Assembly: GCA_014728085.1 (NCBI GenBank)
Contig: WJMF01000069.1
Location: 25,465 to 89,464 of the forward strand
Direction of reading: 5' to 3'
Length of the DNA stretch: 64,000 bases
Source of the DNA: Candidatus Zhuqueibacterota bacterium
GTDB taxonomy: Bacteria > Zhuqueibacterota > Zhuqueibacteria > Residuimicrobiales > Oceaniaggregativiventaceae
Part shown: positions 49,218-59,503 of the stretch, one piece after another
Numbering within the stretch: position 1 is the stretch's first letter
Layout of the letters: every line of letters starts with the position of its first letter
Position numbers and translations under genes: made by a program
Notes under the pieces: model-generated
The model's database searches: none
What the model was told of the DNA's origin: nothing
The model's input: only the letters and a program-made list of their open reading frames with translations

Positions 49218-52200
49218 ATGAACATTTACAAAATGGACTTGTTTAAAGGGTTTCTTTTTCCGGCTATATCCTTTTTTCTTTTGTTGCCCTTTCATGTCAT
49301 GCCGGCCCAATATACCAATTTAAGCTTTGAGGAAATTTCCATAGAAGATGGCCTGTCACAGAGCATCGTAAATTGCATTATTCAGGATAATGTCGGATAC
49401 TTGTGGTTTGCAACAGAAGATGGCCTCAATAAATATGATGGATATCATTTCACCATATTCCGCTATGATCCGGGTGATGACAATAGTCTTAGCTATAATG
49501 AGATTCGCTCTATCTATCAGGACACCTCCGGTAATTTTTGGATCGGCTGCTTTTATGGCGGGCTGAATAAATATGATCCCAAAGAAAAAAAATTCACACA
49601 TTATCTGCATAGTGAAGACAATCCGTCTAGTCTGAGTCATAATAATGTCGAAGCAATCACTGAGGACGAAGAGGGGAATCTCTGGTTCGGCACCGATTTT
49701 GGATTAAACAGATATGACAGAAAAACAGATAATTTTTATGTCTATCTAAATGATCCCGAAAACCCCAATAGTTTGAGTCACAATACCGTTAACGATCTAT
49801 TCATTGATCTGGACGGTAGTCTCTGGGTTGCGACAGACAAAGGGTTAAACCAATATAATGCAATCCATGACCAGTTTACGATTTACCAACACGATTCATT
49901 TTCCCATATCGGTCTGAGCAACAATGTCATCACATCCATCTGTCAGGACAACAACGGTATTTACTGGATTGGAACAGAAAACGGCTTGAACCGCTTTAAT
50001 CGCGACAAAAACGAATTCATAGCGTATTATCACCAATCGACCGACCCCCACAGCCTCAGCCATAACATGATCAATACAATTTATCGGGATTCCAAAGGCT
50101 ATATCTGGGTCGGCACCGAAGGCGGTGGAATCAATATCTTTGATCCCCCAAAAAATCACAGCCGTAAAATCAACTTTATAAATTATCAAAATGATCCTCT
50201 TGATGCCACCAGCCTGAGTAAAAATGAAGTTCGTTGTATTTACGAAGACCGGTCGGGTATCATTTGGCTTGGCACTTATGGCGGAGGAAGCAATAAAGTA
50301 CAAAAACGAACAAAACAATTCAGCATTTACAGGGCTGTCCCGAATAATCCCAATAGCTTACCCAGTGAAATTGTCTGGTCTTTCTATGAAGACCCTTCCG
50401 GTATTCTATGGATAGGGACGCACGGTGGAGGCCTGACCCGGTTGGACAGAAAAAATAATCAGTACACACATTTACAACATAACCCCAACGACCCAAATAG
50501 CCTCAGCAACAATATCGTAAGAATTATTTACCCAGATCCTTCTGACCCGAATTGCCTCTGGATTGGAACCCACGGAGGCGGTCTCTGTAAATTTGATATC
50601 CCTACAAAAACATTTATCTGCTTTTTGCACGATCCCAATGATCCTGCGAGTATCAGCCATAATGAGCTGCGCTCCATTTATAAGGATCGATCCGGAACGC
50701 TCTGGATCGGCACCAATGGAGGCGGTCTCAACCAAATGATATCTCAGGACAACCTAACTCTTTTTAAACATTATCGCCACGACCCTAACAACAACCACAG
50801 CCTGAGCAATGATTATGTAAGAGTAGTATATGAAGCGCCTGAAGAAGCGGGTAAAACTCTATGGATCGGCACCCAGGGGGGAGGCCTTGAAAAATTTGAC
50901 AGAACAACCGGGAAATTTTTACATTATCAACATGATCCGGACAATATCAATAGCCTGAGTAACAATTATGTTCTCTCCATGTACGCCGATTCGTGCGGAA
51001 TGTTTTGGATTGGCACATGGGGAGGAGGAATATGCAAGTTCGACCGTAAAACGGAATCCTTTAAAAACTACACGATGCGGGACGGCTTGCCCCAAAACGA
51101 AATATATGGATTCCTGCAAGCTGAAGACGGCGACCTCTGGATCAGTACGAATAATGGTCTTTCAAAATTCAATCCAAGAACAGAACATTTTAAAAATTAT
51201 AATATTCAAGACGGTTTGCAAAGCAACGAATTTAACGGCGGTGCTTTTTACAAAAGCGACGACAATGAGATGTTCTTCGGCGGTATTCACGGATTTAATG
51301 CCTTCTTCCCGGAAAATATCAAAGACAACATCCACGTTCCACCAATTGTCCTTACCTCGATGCTAAAATTTAACCGGGAATTTCCATTGTCTAAACCTTT
51401 AACCGACTTGAAAGAAATTACATTATCCTATAAAGATTACATATTTTCATTCGAATTTGCCGCTCTTGATTTTACTTCGCCAATGAAAAATAAATATGCC
51501 TATAAAATGGCAGGACTGGATGAGGTTTGGGTTCAGACCGATGCCTCGAAAAGATTTGCAACCTATACAACGCTTGCACCAGGAAAGTATATCTTCAAGG
51601 TGAAGGGGTCGAATAATGACGGCGTCTGGAATGAAAAAGGAACCTCCATAAATATCGTCATTACGCCTCCATTTTGGAAAACGTGGTGGTTTATACTGAT
51701 TATTGCTTGTGCACTTGCAATGATGATCCTTTTACTCTACAAAAGAAGATTGCATAACATTAAAATGAAAATTGAATTGCAAGCCGCACATGATGCCCAA
51801 ATGTCAATTATGCCGCAATCTGATCCAAAACTTGAAGGCTTTGACATTGCCAGCACCTGCCTTCCGGCAAACGAAGTGGGAGGAGACTTTTTTGATTACC
51901 TTTGGCGGGATGAAAAGCACACTGAACTGGTTATTGCTATCGGTGATGTTTCGGGTAAAGCCATGACTGCAGCAATGACCGCTGTTATGGCCAGTGGCAT
52001 AGTCAACGCCAAGGTATACAAAAACAGATCTATGCAAGAAATAATGACAAAAACAAATGTTCCGGTATATCATAAAACCGAAAAAAAAGTCTTCATTACC
52101 CTGTGTCTGGCCTTGTTAAACAGCACAAAAAAAGAGCTCTGTTTTTCGAACGCCGGTTTAATGGAACCGTTGTTGATCTCCAATGGTTCTATCAACTATT

Positions 52201-52502
52201 TGAAATCACTAGGGCCGAGATACCCTTTGGGTGTAGCCCAAGATACTGTTTATAAAGAGAAAAAGGTCGCCTTGAAAAGCGGAGATGTTTTGATTCTACT
52301 GACTGACGGTATTTTAGAGGCGCAAAATCGCAGCAAAAAAATTTATGGTGAGAAGAATTTGTTGCAGTTGTTAAACAGAATCGACACAACTGAACACTCT
52401 GCCAGAATTATTGCAGAACAAATTATCAAAGACGTGGAAAAATTTACAGGAAAGGCCGCACAGCACGATGATATCACCATGGTGGTTGTAAAGATCAAAT
52501 AG
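49218..52502 (+). CDS. Two-component-regulator-type propeller sensor (about 14 Reg_prop repeats) + Y_Y_Y + TM + SpoIIE/PP2C phosphatase
   Basis: Repeats such as GTLWIGTNGGGLNQM; Y_Y_Y YKMAGLDEVWVQTDASKRFATYTTLAPGKYIFKVKGSNNDGVWNEKG; PP2C ANEVGGDFFDY, IAIGDVSGKAMTAAMTAVMASG, LLTDGILEAQN, HDDITMVVVKI. Confidence 0.9.
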   Translation: MNIYKMDLFKGFLFPAISFFLLLPFHVMPAQYTNLSFEEISIEDGLSQSIVNCIIQDNVGYLWFATEDGLNKYDGYHFTIFRYDPGDDNSLSYNEIRSIYQDTSGNFWIGCFYGGLNKYDPKEKKFTHYLHSEDNPSSLSHNNVEAITEDEEGNLWFGTDFGLNRYDRKTDNFYVYLNDPENPNSLSHNTVNDLFIDLDGSLWVATDKGLNQYNAIHDQFTIYQHDSFSHIGLSNNVITSICQDNNGIYWIGTENGLNRFNRDKNEFIAYYHQSTDPHSLSHNMINTIYRDSKGYIWVGTEGGGINIFDPPKNHSRKINFINYQNDPLDATSLSKNEVRCIYEDRSGIIWLGTYGGGSNKVQKRTKQFSIYRAVPNNPNSLPSEIVWSFYEDPSGILWIGTHGGGLTRLDRKNNQYTHLQHNPNDPNSLSNNIVRIIYPDPSDPNCLWIGTHGGGLCKFDIPTKTFICFLHDPNDPASISHNELRSIYKDRSGTLWIGTNGGGLNQMISQDNLTLFKHYRHDPNNNHSLSNDYVRVVYEAPEEAGKTLWIGTQGGGLEKFDRTTGKFLHYQHDPDNINSLSNNYVLSMYADSCGMFWIGTWGGGICKFDRKTESFKNYTMRDGLPQNEIYGFLQAEDGDLWISTNNGLSKFNPRTEHFKNYNIQDGLQSNEFNGGAFYKSDDNEMFFGGIHGFNAFFPENIKDNIHVPPIVLTSMLKFNREFPLSKPLTDLKEITLSYKDYIFSFEFAALDFTSPMKNKYAYKMAGLDEVWVQTDASKRFATYTTLAPGKYIFKVKGSNNDGVWNEKGTSINIVITPPFWKTWWFILIIACALAMMILLLYKRRLHNIKMKIELQAAHDAQMSIMPQSDPKLEGFDIASTCLPANEVGGDFFDYLWRDEKHTELVIAIGDVSGKAMTAAMTAVMASGIVNAKVYKNRSMQEIMTKTNVPVYHKTEKKVFITLCLALLNSTKKELCFSNAGLMEPLLISNGSINYLKSLGPRYPLGVAQDTVYKEKKVALKSGDVLILLTDGILEAQNRSKKIYGEKNLLQLLNRIDTTEHSARIIAEQIIKDVEKFTGKAAQHDDITMVVVKIK

Positions 52503-52523
52503 AACCAGATATAGTGTTCACCA

Positions 52524-52558
52524 GAGGGTACACCGAATCCGGCATACCCCCTCTTTCT
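52524..52558 (+). terminator. Possible terminator after the propeller-phosphatase gene
   Basis: GAGGGTA...TACCCCCTC imperfect stem with a weak T-rich tail. Confidence 0.35.
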
Positions 52559-52620
52559 CCTCAAAAACCGCAGCGTCTTAATGTCTCTAAAAAATTAAAT
52601 TTATAAATAAAAATCCATAG

Positions 52621-53190
52621 CTATCTTCGTTTCTGAAACAAAAGGACGATCTGGCTAGAGGATTTTTCCGATGCGATACAAGCCATCTCCGCTTTCTCAA
52701 TAATTGCGTCGGTTGAGTGATAATAGAGCGGAATTCCTCCCGCTTTCCTCAAGCAGGTGAACCAGGTCGAAGGAGATATGGTGAAAAGAAAGTACCCCCC
52801 CGGTCTAATGACATCATGAACTGCACTCAGCAGAAAATCAGGATTGCGGAAATATTCCAGCAGCCCAACGGCAACGACCAAATTATAACAATTTTTACGA
52901 AGAGGCAAACATTGAGCATTTGCCTGGACAAGATAATGGTAGGATTTTTTGCGACAACGATTCAGCATCTGCCTGGATTTATCAATGCCGGTGATATCCA
53001 ATCGGGATGACAATATCCGGCTTAAAGTGCCGGTCCCACATCCTAAATCCAAAACCGGTCCCTCTATCGAGACGGCCTGCCCCAGAACTTTTTGGATGTT
53101 TGCCAGTTCGAGTTTGAGGATCCGGTTTAGCGGCCAATATTCTCTTATTTGGTCGTAAAAACACGCTTTTAGACCCCAAATATCAATCAT
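52621..53190 (-). CDS. Class I SAM-dependent methyltransferase (ATG at 53190)
   Basis: GPVLDLGCGTGTLSRILSSRLDITGIDKSRQMLNRC, ANAQCLPLRKNCYNLVVAVGLLEYFRNPDFLLSAVHDVIRPGGYFLFTI. The track extension to 53430 is out-of-frame reading of the upstream VCBS gene. Confidence 0.8.
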   Translation of the reverse strand: MIDIWGLKACFYDQIREYWPLNRILKLELANIQKVLGQAVSIEGPVLDLGCGTGTLSRILSSRLDITGIDKSRQMLNRCRKKSYHYLVQANAQCLPLRKNCYNLVVAVGLLEYFRNPDFLLSAVHDVIRPGGYFLFTISPSTWFTCLRKAGGIPLYYHSTDAIIEKAEMACIASEKSSSQIVLLFQKRR

Positions 53191-53902
53191 CATTGTCGAC
53201 ATCAGCTGCAGTACTTCCCAGCTGCCCGAAAAAATTCGAATTTTCAGCAGGGCCCTCACAACCTCTGATCCCCCGGTGAAAAAAACCAGACCCGTCATTA
53301 ATATACATTTCATTGGCCTCCCCCCAGTTGGTCTGATAAAGATCCAAATCACCGTCTCCTTCAATATCGAGGACAACAGCGCTTTGGGTATTTGTTGAAT
53401 GCATTTCCAAACCGAGAGAATCAGCCGCAATGCGGTAAGCTCCTGATGTCTGTTTCACAAACAATCTATTCTTTGCTTTGTAATTTAGATTGTCAACGCT
53501 GAATTGGGCAGTGCAAAGATCCAGATTTCCATCATTGTCAACGTCTGCATTGATTATGCTGGATGTGACTCCCTGGTTATCAACTCCATAGGTGGCACCT
53601 TTTTCGATGAATATATAGCGGAAAGGTTCGATTTGACCTTCAAAATGAAAACTGGCCTGCAGAACATTGTCAAGATAAAGATGAATGCGTGACCTTGTCC
53701 AAACGACTTTGAACCGACAGGTGTGGTTTTTATTCCAATATTGTATTTTTTTAATACGAGTTTCCTCTCTCGACCAACGGCCATGGGGATGGGCGAGAAA
53801 TTTATAATGCGTCGCCCCCTCAGCCGGTCCCGTATATCCCTTTCCGGTTCGAATGCTTAAAACTGCGGGCAGGGCAAACTGACCTTTTGATAAACAATAC
53901 CC
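53183..53902 (-). pseudogene. ConA-like/VCBS-repeat secreted protein remnant: open frame without ATG, truncated at both ends
   Basis: Open frame after TGA (53905-53903): ...FALPAVLSIRTGKGYTGPAEGATHYKFLAHPHGRWSREETRIKKIQYWNKNHTCRFKVVWTRSRIHLYLDNVLQASFHFEGQIEPFRYIFIEKGATYGVDNQGVTSSIINADVDNDGNLDLCTAQF... to AADVDNDD*. Paralogous to part of the 53936-54943 product. Confidence 0.6.
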
Positions 53903-53935
53903 TCAAATGATCGGATATGCATAAGAAAATTGCAA

Positions 53936-54943
53936 TTAACGCAGCAGGGTTGCTTTAAATATGTCCTGAAAAGCCGGAGAGTCCAGTCGAACAAAGTAAA
54001 CGCCGCTGGGCAATGGGTCGTTTCGATCACTTTTACCATCCCAGACAATCTGATATCGCCCCATCTGTTTATGGCCGCTTTCAAGGGTCTTGACGATCTC
54101 GCCTCGAAGATTATAAATACATAGTGAGAATTGAGTTTCTTCAGCCAGTGTATACTCGATAATAGTGGAGGCATTAAACGGATTGGGATAGGCCGGTATA
54201 AGCCTTGAGGTATAAGGCGCTTCTTTATCATCAAGATTGGTCATTTTGCGGCCATAGATTTCCAAGCCGGAATATACAGGACCTGGTTGAGCGCCATATC
54301 CCCATATGAGGTTGTCGGTTCCGAGGAAAATATATTTAAATGGTACTGTTTGACCTTCGAATTTCAAATTTGCATATTCTACATCATCCATGTAGCATAA
54401 AATTCTCTGACGATTCCATGAAATTTTAAATTCATATTCATGATTGAGATCCCATTTGTGAGCGGCATCGAAACAGCGAACCTCAAGACGCGTATCGAAT
54501 CCACGCGGTGCTGCCAGAAATTTAAAATAAGCCAGACTGTCATTTTTTAGCCACAGGTATTTGTTCCCCGTTCTAACATTGCACCAGGAACCATCCGTAT
54601 AAAAGATAGACTTGTCACCGCATTTGCATGAGTACAGGTTTATGATTTGTTGTTTGCCTCGTTCATTTTGACTTTCGGGATCAAAATTCTTGGCGCGAAC
54701 AATAAAAGTTCCCTCATAAGGTAAAGCCTTTTGTAATTCTATAAACAGCTGGCTTTCTACGCTTGTGGCTTGCCATCCCTCTCCCTTGATAAACGTTCCC
54801 CCTTTATTGATCATGGAGCAAAGTTCAGATTCAAGCAAATGGTCGAGGTTGGCACTAAAAATAAGTTGCTCTCCATCTCTTTGTGCAAAAGCAATCGTTG
54901 AGAATAGTAAGCAAAACAAGATGATGCTTTTTCGTTGTCGCAA
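53936..54943 (-). CDS. Secreted ConA-like-domain protein with T9SS type A C-terminal sorting domain
   Basis: Signal peptide MRQRKSIILFCLLFSTIAFAQ; C-term IPAYPNPFNASTIIEYTLAEETQFSLCIYNLRGEIVKTLESGHKQMGRYQIVWDG...SGVYFVRL. Confidence 0.8.
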   Translation of the reverse strand: MRQRKSIILFCLLFSTIAFAQRDGEQLIFSANLDHLLESELCSMINKGGTFIKGEGWQATSVESQLFIELQKALPYEGTFIVRAKNFDPESQNERGKQQIINLYSCKCGDKSIFYTDGSWCNVRTGNKYLWLKNDSLAYFKFLAAPRGFDTRLEVRCFDAAHKWDLNHEYEFKISWNRQRILCYMDDVEYANLKFEGQTVPFKYIFLGTDNLIWGYGAQPGPVYSGLEIYGRKMTNLDDKEAPYTSRLIPAYPNPFNASTIIEYTLAEETQFSLCIYNLRGEIVKTLESGHKQMGRYQIVWDGKSDRNDPLPSGVYFVRLDSPAFQDIFKATLLR

Positions 54944-55067
54944 GGTTGGTCCCTTTATAATAGTGAAACAGCTATTTGGAATACCGGGTGAGTATTAATC
55001 GAACGCCAGACACAACTCATAAATCAGGAGTTGTGGGTCGGCAGGCCGGAAAAAAAATCATAAAATG

Positions 55068-56777
55068 CTAATTGACAAATAAATCGACATGGGTAAAATT
55101 ATCCACATCTACGAGTCCTTTATCGGTCAGCTTTAATTTTGGAATTACGGGCAACGCCATAAAAGACAATGTCATTAGCGCATCGTCAAGTTTGATGCCC
55201 AAACGCCTGGCGGCTTGATCGAGTTCACTAACTTTTGTGCTGACAAATTCAAGCGGTTTATCCGAAAGCAGGCCGGCAATTGGCAGAGCAAGCGAATCCA
55301 GGATGCGATCCTGATCAACAACAACAATGCCTCCCCCCATTTTGTTGATCGTAATAACCGCTCGCTGAATATCCTGATCATCAACACCCAACACGATAAT
55401 ATTATGACTGTCATGACCGATTGAGGTGGCAATTGCCCCGCGTTCTATACCAAACCCTTTAACCAATCCTTTGCCGATATTACCGGTAGCGCGATGACGT
55501 TCCACGACAAACAGCTTGGCAATATCATTTTGAACGTCAGCACTGACATAACCATTTTCGATTTTGCAGGGCAACTCAAGATAGTCAGTGGTGATTTGTT
55601 GCGGAACAATACTGATGACGCGACAGGTCTTGCCGCGTGCCTTGATCCTGAATTCATCCCCCTCCAGCCATTTGATATTCACTGAACTGCGTAGAGGTGT
55701 TGGAGTCTTTTGGGGGACATCATAAACGGGAACGCCATCAACAGCAACCAGCCGTCCGCTTTTGTAGACGCGCTTGATAGTAAAAGACTCGAAAGAATCA
55801 AATACAACCAGATCTGCCATTTTCCCGGGTGCAATCGCACCCAACTTACGCAAACCAAAATATTCAGCAATGTTGAGAGTTGCCAGGCGAATGGCAATAA
55901 ACGGATCCAGATCATTTTGGATCGCTGTTTTGATTAAAAAATTTATATGTCCTTCGTGCAAAATATCATTGGGATGACGGTCATCGGTACAAAACATACA
56001 GCGGCGTTCATTCTCTGTCGTTACCAGTGGCAATAAATCAAGCAGATTCCGCGTTGCCGAGCCTTCGCGAATCATGATATACATACCGCGTTCCAGTTTT
56101 TCCTTCGCTTCCTTTGCGGTAACGCATTCATGGTCCGATTCAATTCCGGCTGAAATATATGCATTCAAATCTTTACCGTTAAGCCCGGGGGCATGACCAT
56201 CAATTCGTTTGCCATGAACGATCTTGACTTTGTCAAGCATATCGGGATTCATATCGAGAATACCGGGATAATTCATCACCTCTGCCAATCCCAAAACATG
56301 AGGTTCCCGCAGAAAGGGGAAAATATCAAATGCCCGTAATTCTGAACCAGCGGTCTCCAGGGGGCTTGAAGGGACACAGGAGGAAAGCATAAAGAATACA
56401 TTCAAAGGATTATACTTGCTCGACTCCATCATATAACGAATACCTTCATAGCCCAGCACATTGGCGATTTCATGAGGATCGGTAATAACAGAAGTCGTGC
56501 CCAGGGGGACGACCGCACGGGCAAATTGCGGCACCTCAACCATAGAGCTCTCAATGTGGACGTGAGCATCGAGAAAGCCAGGTGCCACATAGAGCCCCTT
56601 CAAGTCGATCTCTTTTCTGCTTTTATACCCTTTACCCAATGCCACAATAGTATCTTTGTGAATCACAATATCAGTCTTCATTATAGAAGAATTGTACACA
56701 TTGATCACCTGAGCATTGCGGAGAACAAAGTCAGCCTTTTCAATTCCACGTGCAATTTTTATATCAGTTTCAATCAT
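55068..56777 (-). CDS. ade: Adenine deaminase
   Basis: LYVAPGFLDAHVHIESSMVEVPQFARAVVPLGTTSVITDPHEIANVLG, FCTDDRHPNDILHEGHINF; start ATG 56777. Confidence 0.94.
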   Translation of the reverse strand: MIETDIKIARGIEKADFVLRNAQVINVYNSSIMKTDIVIHKDTIVALGKGYKSRKEIDLKGLYVAPGFLDAHVHIESSMVEVPQFARAVVPLGTTSVITDPHEIANVLGYEGIRYMMESSKYNPLNVFFMLSSCVPSSPLETAGSELRAFDIFPFLREPHVLGLAEVMNYPGILDMNPDMLDKVKIVHGKRIDGHAPGLNGKDLNAYISAGIESDHECVTAKEAKEKLERGMYIMIREGSATRNLLDLLPLVTTENERRCMFCTDDRHPNDILHEGHINFLIKTAIQNDLDPFIAIRLATLNIAEYFGLRKLGAIAPGKMADLVVFDSFESFTIKRVYKSGRLVAVDGVPVYDVPQKTPTPLRSSVNIKWLEGDEFRIKARGKTCRVISIVPQQITTDYLELPCKIENGYVSADVQNDIAKLFVVERHRATGNIGKGLVKGFGIERGAIATSIGHDSHNIIVLGVDDQDIQRAVITINKMGGGIVVVDQDRILDSLALPIAGLLSDKPLEFVSTKVSELDQAARRLGIKLDDALMTLSFMALPVIPKLKLTDKGLVDVDNFTHVDLFVN

Positions 56778-57615
56778 GTGTTCCTGTCGATATATTATAA
56801 AGTTTAACAAATGTTTTCAAAAAGAGTTCCAGTTGCACAACGGCGAGATTTGCCCGTTCAGTAACTTCCCGATGGGTCAATATAGAATCCGTCAAGCCCG
56901 TGCTCAGATTTGTAATCAGGGAGATCCCAAGCACTCTTAAATGTCTCTGGGCCGCAATAATGACCTCAGGAACGGTTGACATTGAAACCGCATCCACCCC
57001 TAACATTTTCAACATTCTCACCTCCGAAGCGGTCTCATAATTCGGCCCGCTTACCCAGCAAAAAATACCTTGCCTAAAATCGACGTTTGAACGTTTTCCG
57101 CTCTTTAATGCGAGGTTTATTAATTCCTGATCATACGGTTCACTCATATCGGGAAAGCGGGGACCGAGCTGGTTTTTACCATCACCGATAAGCGGATTGT
57201 TAAAGGCGAAATTTATATGATCCCGGATGATCATCAGATCTCCGGGTTTAAACTCGGGATTAACACCACCGCTAGCCGTCGTTAATATCAGTGTTTTGAT
57301 TCCCATGCTGGCTAAAAGATGGATGGGATAGGTAATGACCGACAAGGGATATCCTTCATAAAAATGTGTTCGTCCCTGAACAAACAAACAGAGCATCTCA
57401 TCTATTCTGCTAAAAACCCATCTACCTTTATGACCCGGAACCGAAGATCGTGGATAATGGGGAATTTCATCTGTCGGGATGACTTGCAGCGGCGGAAAGG
57501 CAGACACCACCCTGCCCAATCCTGAACCCAAAACAACAGCAATCCCGGGTGTTTCTGAATAAAATGGAGATAAAAACGCCAAGGAAGAAGATATTTTGCT
57601 TTTTAAATCGACCAT
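56770..57615 (-). CDS. Purine-nucleoside phosphorylase (PNP, trimeric type); start near 57615
   Basis: IAVVLGSGLGRVV, HYPRSSVPGHKGRWVF, LILTTASGGVNPEFKPGDLMIIRDHINF, GVDAVSMSTVPEVIIAAQRHLRVLGISLITN. Confidence 0.92.
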   Translation of the reverse strand: MVDLKSKISSSLAFLSPFYSETPGIAVVLGSGLGRVVSAFPPLQVIPTDEIPHYPRSSVPGHKGRWVFSRIDEMLCLFVQGRTHFYEGYPLSVITYPIHLLASMGIKTLILTTASGGVNPEFKPGDLMIIRDHINFAFNNPLIGDGKNQLGPRFPDMSEPYDQELINLALKSGKRSNVDFRQGIFCWVSGPNYETASEVRMLKMLGVDAVSMSTVPEVIIAAQRHLRVLGISLITNLSTGLTDSILTHREVTERANLAVVQLELFLKTFVKLYNISTGTHD

Positions 57616-57719
57616 CCAGTCCTGTAAATACTGTTTTGATAAAATACTATAAATAAAAAAAAGTTGCAAGACCGATTTGGAAGGAAAACAAAAAAATCAA
57701 AACGACTTTGAAAAATTCC

Positions 57720-59492
57720 TTAAAATTCATTCACCAGGCGGATATGCAATTTCCCGTTCATAATACCATCCCCTTCACCCAGGCCGTAATCAATACCCAT
57801 AACCCCTAAACCGGTTTCAAGGCGAAATCCGATTCCATATCCGACTTTGAGGGTCGTTCCGATGTTCGAAATATCCCCGTTTCTGGAATAATAGCCTGAA
57901 TCCAGAAACGCAAATACCCGGGACCTTCGGCCGAAAATATATCTATATTCCAGATTCGTCCAGGCCACACTGCTGCCGAGAAACTGATCTTCCCGATATC
58001 CGCGCAGACTCTGCGCCCCGCCCAGGCGATATAGATCCGACAAGGGAACCAAGTCTTCATTGCTTTTCAGTTGGCGGCCGTGCAATGAAAATGAAATGAC
58101 TTGTCTCGCAAATAAAGGTATAAACACCTCGAGATCGAGTAGATATTGCTTGTTATCAATCTTTCTTTTGAGTTTCATCTCCTCGACCAGTGTCTCTGGC
58201 CCAAGATTCTTTTTGCGGCCAAATTCAACACTTGTCCGGTAATAAATGCCTTGCTGCGGATTAATCAAATCATCTCTTGTATCATAAGAGAATCCAACGG
58301 TTCCCGATATTTGACGACTGGAAGGAATCCCGAGTATATAGCTGCCAACGGAATCCGGCGTGACCTGCCTTCTGCTGATATTGGCCACAGCGGAGAGGTT
58401 ATATGAAACGGGTAGCTCAAAATCCATTGCTATATTGCGTTCAATATAGGTTGTATCCTGTATCAATTGAGCAAAATGCACGCCGACATGAAAAGGTAAC
58501 CTGGCAACCCAGGGTTCCCGGTAACGGAATTCCATCTCCTGGGTTTTCCGATCGCGTTTTTGCCAGTGAACGAACAAAGAACGCCCGGTACCGAGCAAAT
58601 TTCCCAACGAGATTTCCAGCAAACCGGTAAAATATCCTTTTTCTTCATCTGTACCCGGATTGTAACCAAGGACACCATCAAATCGGCTACTGGGGCCTTC
58701 CTCAATCTGAAGCAACAATCCTCCTTCATTGCCTTCAGACCAATAGAGTTTAGGCGGATAAACACGGATAAAATACCCCAAACGCATCAACCGCGATTGG
58801 ATTCGATTTATTTTGTCTTGTCTGTACAGCTCTCCGTCTTTGATTCCTGTTTCGCGCCGGATCACATAATCCCTGGTGGTTTCGTTACCGGTAATTTGGA
58901 TTTCCCGAAGATATAATTTCGGTCCTGTTCGTGCCCGAAATGCAAAATCAAAACAAGATTCGTTTTCCTGAACCGAATCCAGTCGTATGGCTTTCAGATC
59001 AAAACGACCAAATGGATATCCCAGATTGGAAAGGCGGTTGAGTTCGTCATCCAGATTGCGTTCAAAATGGGTTGGAATAAAACAGGCACCGGAACGACTA
59101 TTGATACGTTTTTTCATCTCATTGGCAAGCGAATCCTCTATGCCCCTAAATCTATATTCACCCATTCGCACCTCCCTTCCCTCCTGAATGTAGAGGGCGA
59201 GTCTTGCTGTCGTACTGTCCGGGGCAATATAATATACCAGAGAATCGATACGGGTATAAGCCATACCATTCTCTTTATATCGCTGCAAGAGCTCTGTACT
59301 CTTTTTAACCAACTGATCGCTGTTAAAAACCTGACCTTCGTGCATGTCAAACCAGTCTTTGGCTCGGGATTCCGAAATCGACTCCAGACCATAAAAATCA
59401 ATTCGGGATATGCGGATCTCGCCGGCGCCGATAAGAATGGTATGCCAAATCAGCAAAAGGAAAAGTCCTGTTTTCTCGATTCTAAAAAACAT
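57720..59492 (-). CDS. BamA/TamA-family outer membrane protein (POTRA + surface antigen barrel)
   Basis: POTRA-like segments ITGNETTRDYVIRRETGIKDGELYRQDKINRIQSRLMRLGYF; barrel SFSYDTRDDLINPQQGIYYRTSVEFG; LYRLGGAQSLRGYREDQFLGS. Confidence 0.85.
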   Translation of the reverse strand: MFFRIEKTGLFLLLIWHTILIGAGEIRISRIDFYGLESISESRAKDWFDMHEGQVFNSDQLVKKSTELLQRYKENGMAYTRIDSLVYYIAPDSTTARLALYIQEGREVRMGEYRFRGIEDSLANEMKKRINSRSGACFIPTHFERNLDDELNRLSNLGYPFGRFDLKAIRLDSVQENESCFDFAFRARTGPKLYLREIQITGNETTRDYVIRRETGIKDGELYRQDKINRIQSRLMRLGYFIRVYPPKLYWSEGNEGGLLLQIEEGPSSRFDGVLGYNPGTDEEKGYFTGLLEISLGNLLGTGRSLFVHWQKRDRKTQEMEFRYREPWVARLPFHVGVHFAQLIQDTTYIERNIAMDFELPVSYNLSAVANISRRQVTPDSVGSYILGIPSSRQISGTVGFSYDTRDDLINPQQGIYYRTSVEFGRKKNLGPETLVEEMKLKRKIDNKQYLLDLEVFIPLFARQVISFSLHGRQLKSNEDLVPLSDLYRLGGAQSLRGYREDQFLGSSVAWTNLEYRYIFGRRSRVFAFLDSGYYSRNGDISNIGTTLKVGYGIGFRLETGLGVMGIDYGLGEGDGIMNGKLHIRLVNEF

Positions 59493-59503
59493 TTTTCAAA
59501 CCT

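Noticed and set aside
49330-51340. DNA tandem repeat array with about 150-nt periodicity
   Set aside because: The periodicity is explained by the Reg_prop blades (DPNNPNSLSNN...LWIGTxGGGL) of the propeller sensor and is not an independent DNA element.
53191-53430. N-terminal extension of the methyltransferase ORF (MRLILSVWKCIQQ...)
   Set aside because: This is the out-of-frame reading of the VCBS-repeat remnant; the VCBS frame (DIEGDGDLDLYQTNWG) is clearly the coding one.
53857-54234. 125-aa minus-strand ORF in an alternative frame of the sorted protein gene
   Set aside because: Most of it is an alternative-frame reading of the YPNPFN sorting domain; only its last residues (MHIRSFEGIVYQK) might belong to the remnant gene.
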